DNA from: Lichenostomus cassidix
Taxonomy: Eukaryota > Chordata > Aves > Passeriformes > Meliphagidae
NCBI GenBank assembly: GCA_008360975.2
Contig: CM039182.1
Location: 48,372,491 to 48,436,490, forward strand
Length of the DNA: 64,000 nucleotides
Direction: 5' to 3'
The stretch's first letter is position 1. Each line of letters starts with the position of its first letter. The notes beneath the pieces were generated by a model, which had not been told where the DNA came from, did no database searches, and saw only the letters and a program-made list of their open reading frames with translations. The translations under genes were made by a program, and so were the position numbers. This document shows, in pieces, positions 63,129 through 64,000 of this stretch.

Positions 63129-64000
63129 TGGTCACAGCTCTGAAAAAGTGCTAGAAAAAACAAACCCCTAAACCCCTGCACTGTAATGGCATTGGCAGAG
63201 TGGATCCAGGAGGCGTTGTGATTCAGACACACATGGCTGAGTCACCATTCTCCTGTGCTTCCTCACTGCTTTTACCTGACAGTAGTTTATGGATGGTACA
63301 GGTTATTTGGCAATTATTAGGCACCCCTCTTGCTTACCCTGTACCAGATTCGCTGTTCTTCCAACTGAGTGCTAATGACAAAGGGAATGATTGGAACATG
63401 CTGAACGATTCACTTCAATATTTCTGGATTATACATAGGGAATTTTCTTTCCCTCTGAGTCTGATTTTTGGATACATAACTCAAAACACAAGATGGCCAG
63501 TTGCCACTTCATAAGTTCAGCGGCAGAATCACAAAAAGCAAACAAAAGGAAAGTCTTATCCCCACCTCAGTAATGCAGACATCTGGTCGTGTTAGGCAGG
63601 TGTAAGACAAATGTTTGTTTTTAATTAATAGAATGTATCAAGCAAATAGATGGTTTTGAGGGGAAATGGGGGAGATAGCTTTTGCAGCAGGAAAATGTCC
63701 TTTTCCAAAGGATTAAAAGAACTACCAGCATTACATCCTCAGCAAGGCCTTGTTTACCCATTGAATGCTTTGTCTTGTTCCAGTTTCAGCCTTTATACCA
63801 GTGTTCAGTACCTGTCTTACTGGTTATCTATGTTTTCTCTTAATACAAATTTTTTACCTGTCAGTGTGCTGTCCACTGAATGCCGGCTGGGTTCCAGTGG
63901 CAATGTCAGGGAGCACAGGGCAGGGCCAGGGGACAGGCTGAGATGGATTGCCCTCTGACCAAAGAAGTATTCATCATTTACAGACAGAGCATAAATGAAA
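63129..64000. other. Gene-free stretch, right edge
   Basis: No gene recognised. Frames at 63200-63514 and 63650-63958 are open to the window's right side but have no domain. The last 100 bases are GC-richer and could run into an exon or repeat beyond the window. Confidence 0.5.

Noticed and set aside
1..64000. CRISPR array, bacterial operon, riboswitch or tRNA gene
   Set aside because: No regularly spaced repeats, no bacterial-type gene packing and no tRNA-like internal promoter boxes were seen; CR1 and ERV content shows vertebrate nuclear DNA.

Overview
The window looks like nuclear DNA of a bird, probably a songbird. It is AT-rich, has almost no coding capacity, and contains three CR1 LINE fragments, a full-length two-LTR endogenous retrovirus (ERV), one solo LTR, and the A/C-rich or T/G-rich low-complexity tracts common in bird intergenic and intronic DNA. 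I found no host protein-coding exon, tRNA, rRNA or CRISPR array. The open frames outside the ERV are short, lack recognisable domains and look like chance frames.

Layout. 1-18032: gene-free DNA with a minus-strand CR1 tail (about 2382-2805), two possible ancient MIR-like SINE remnants (about 2835-2965 and 8190-8345), simple repeats, and an AT-rich stretch with retained CpGs and homeobox-type motifs (about 14440-14830) that may be a conserved non-coding element. 18033-23923: a complete ERV on the + strand, with a GTCTA target-site duplication, two 513-bp LTRs, a tRNA-Lys1,2-type primer binding site and a polypurine tract. 23924-52480: gene-free DNA with poly-A and G-rich tracts, candidate regulatory stretches, an unexplained patch open on both strands near 44.8-45.2 kb, and a possible third MIR-like remnant near 50.4 kb. 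52485-53096: a second minus-strand CR1. 57849-58123: a 263-bp solo LTR flanked by AGGAAA. 62412-63128: a plus-strand CR1. The rest is gene-free.

The ERV is the main content. From the ATG at 18606 to the TAA at 23403-23405, which touches the 3' LTR, there is one uninterrupted reading frame register of 1600 codons covering gag, protease, reverse transcriptase, RNase H and integrase. It has no frameshift but eight internal stop codons, all TAG or TGA. It has no env and no dUTPase. The pol resembles ERV-L (class III, spumavirus-related) elements. The gag is odd: it starts with several hydrophobic, membrane-spanning-like segments. The LTRs differ at 7 of 513 positions, so the insertion is young. 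Eight stops with no indel suggests cytidine-deaminase editing, CpG decay or defective source copies rather than slow random decay. The whole element is annotated as a broken old copy; no repair is attempted.
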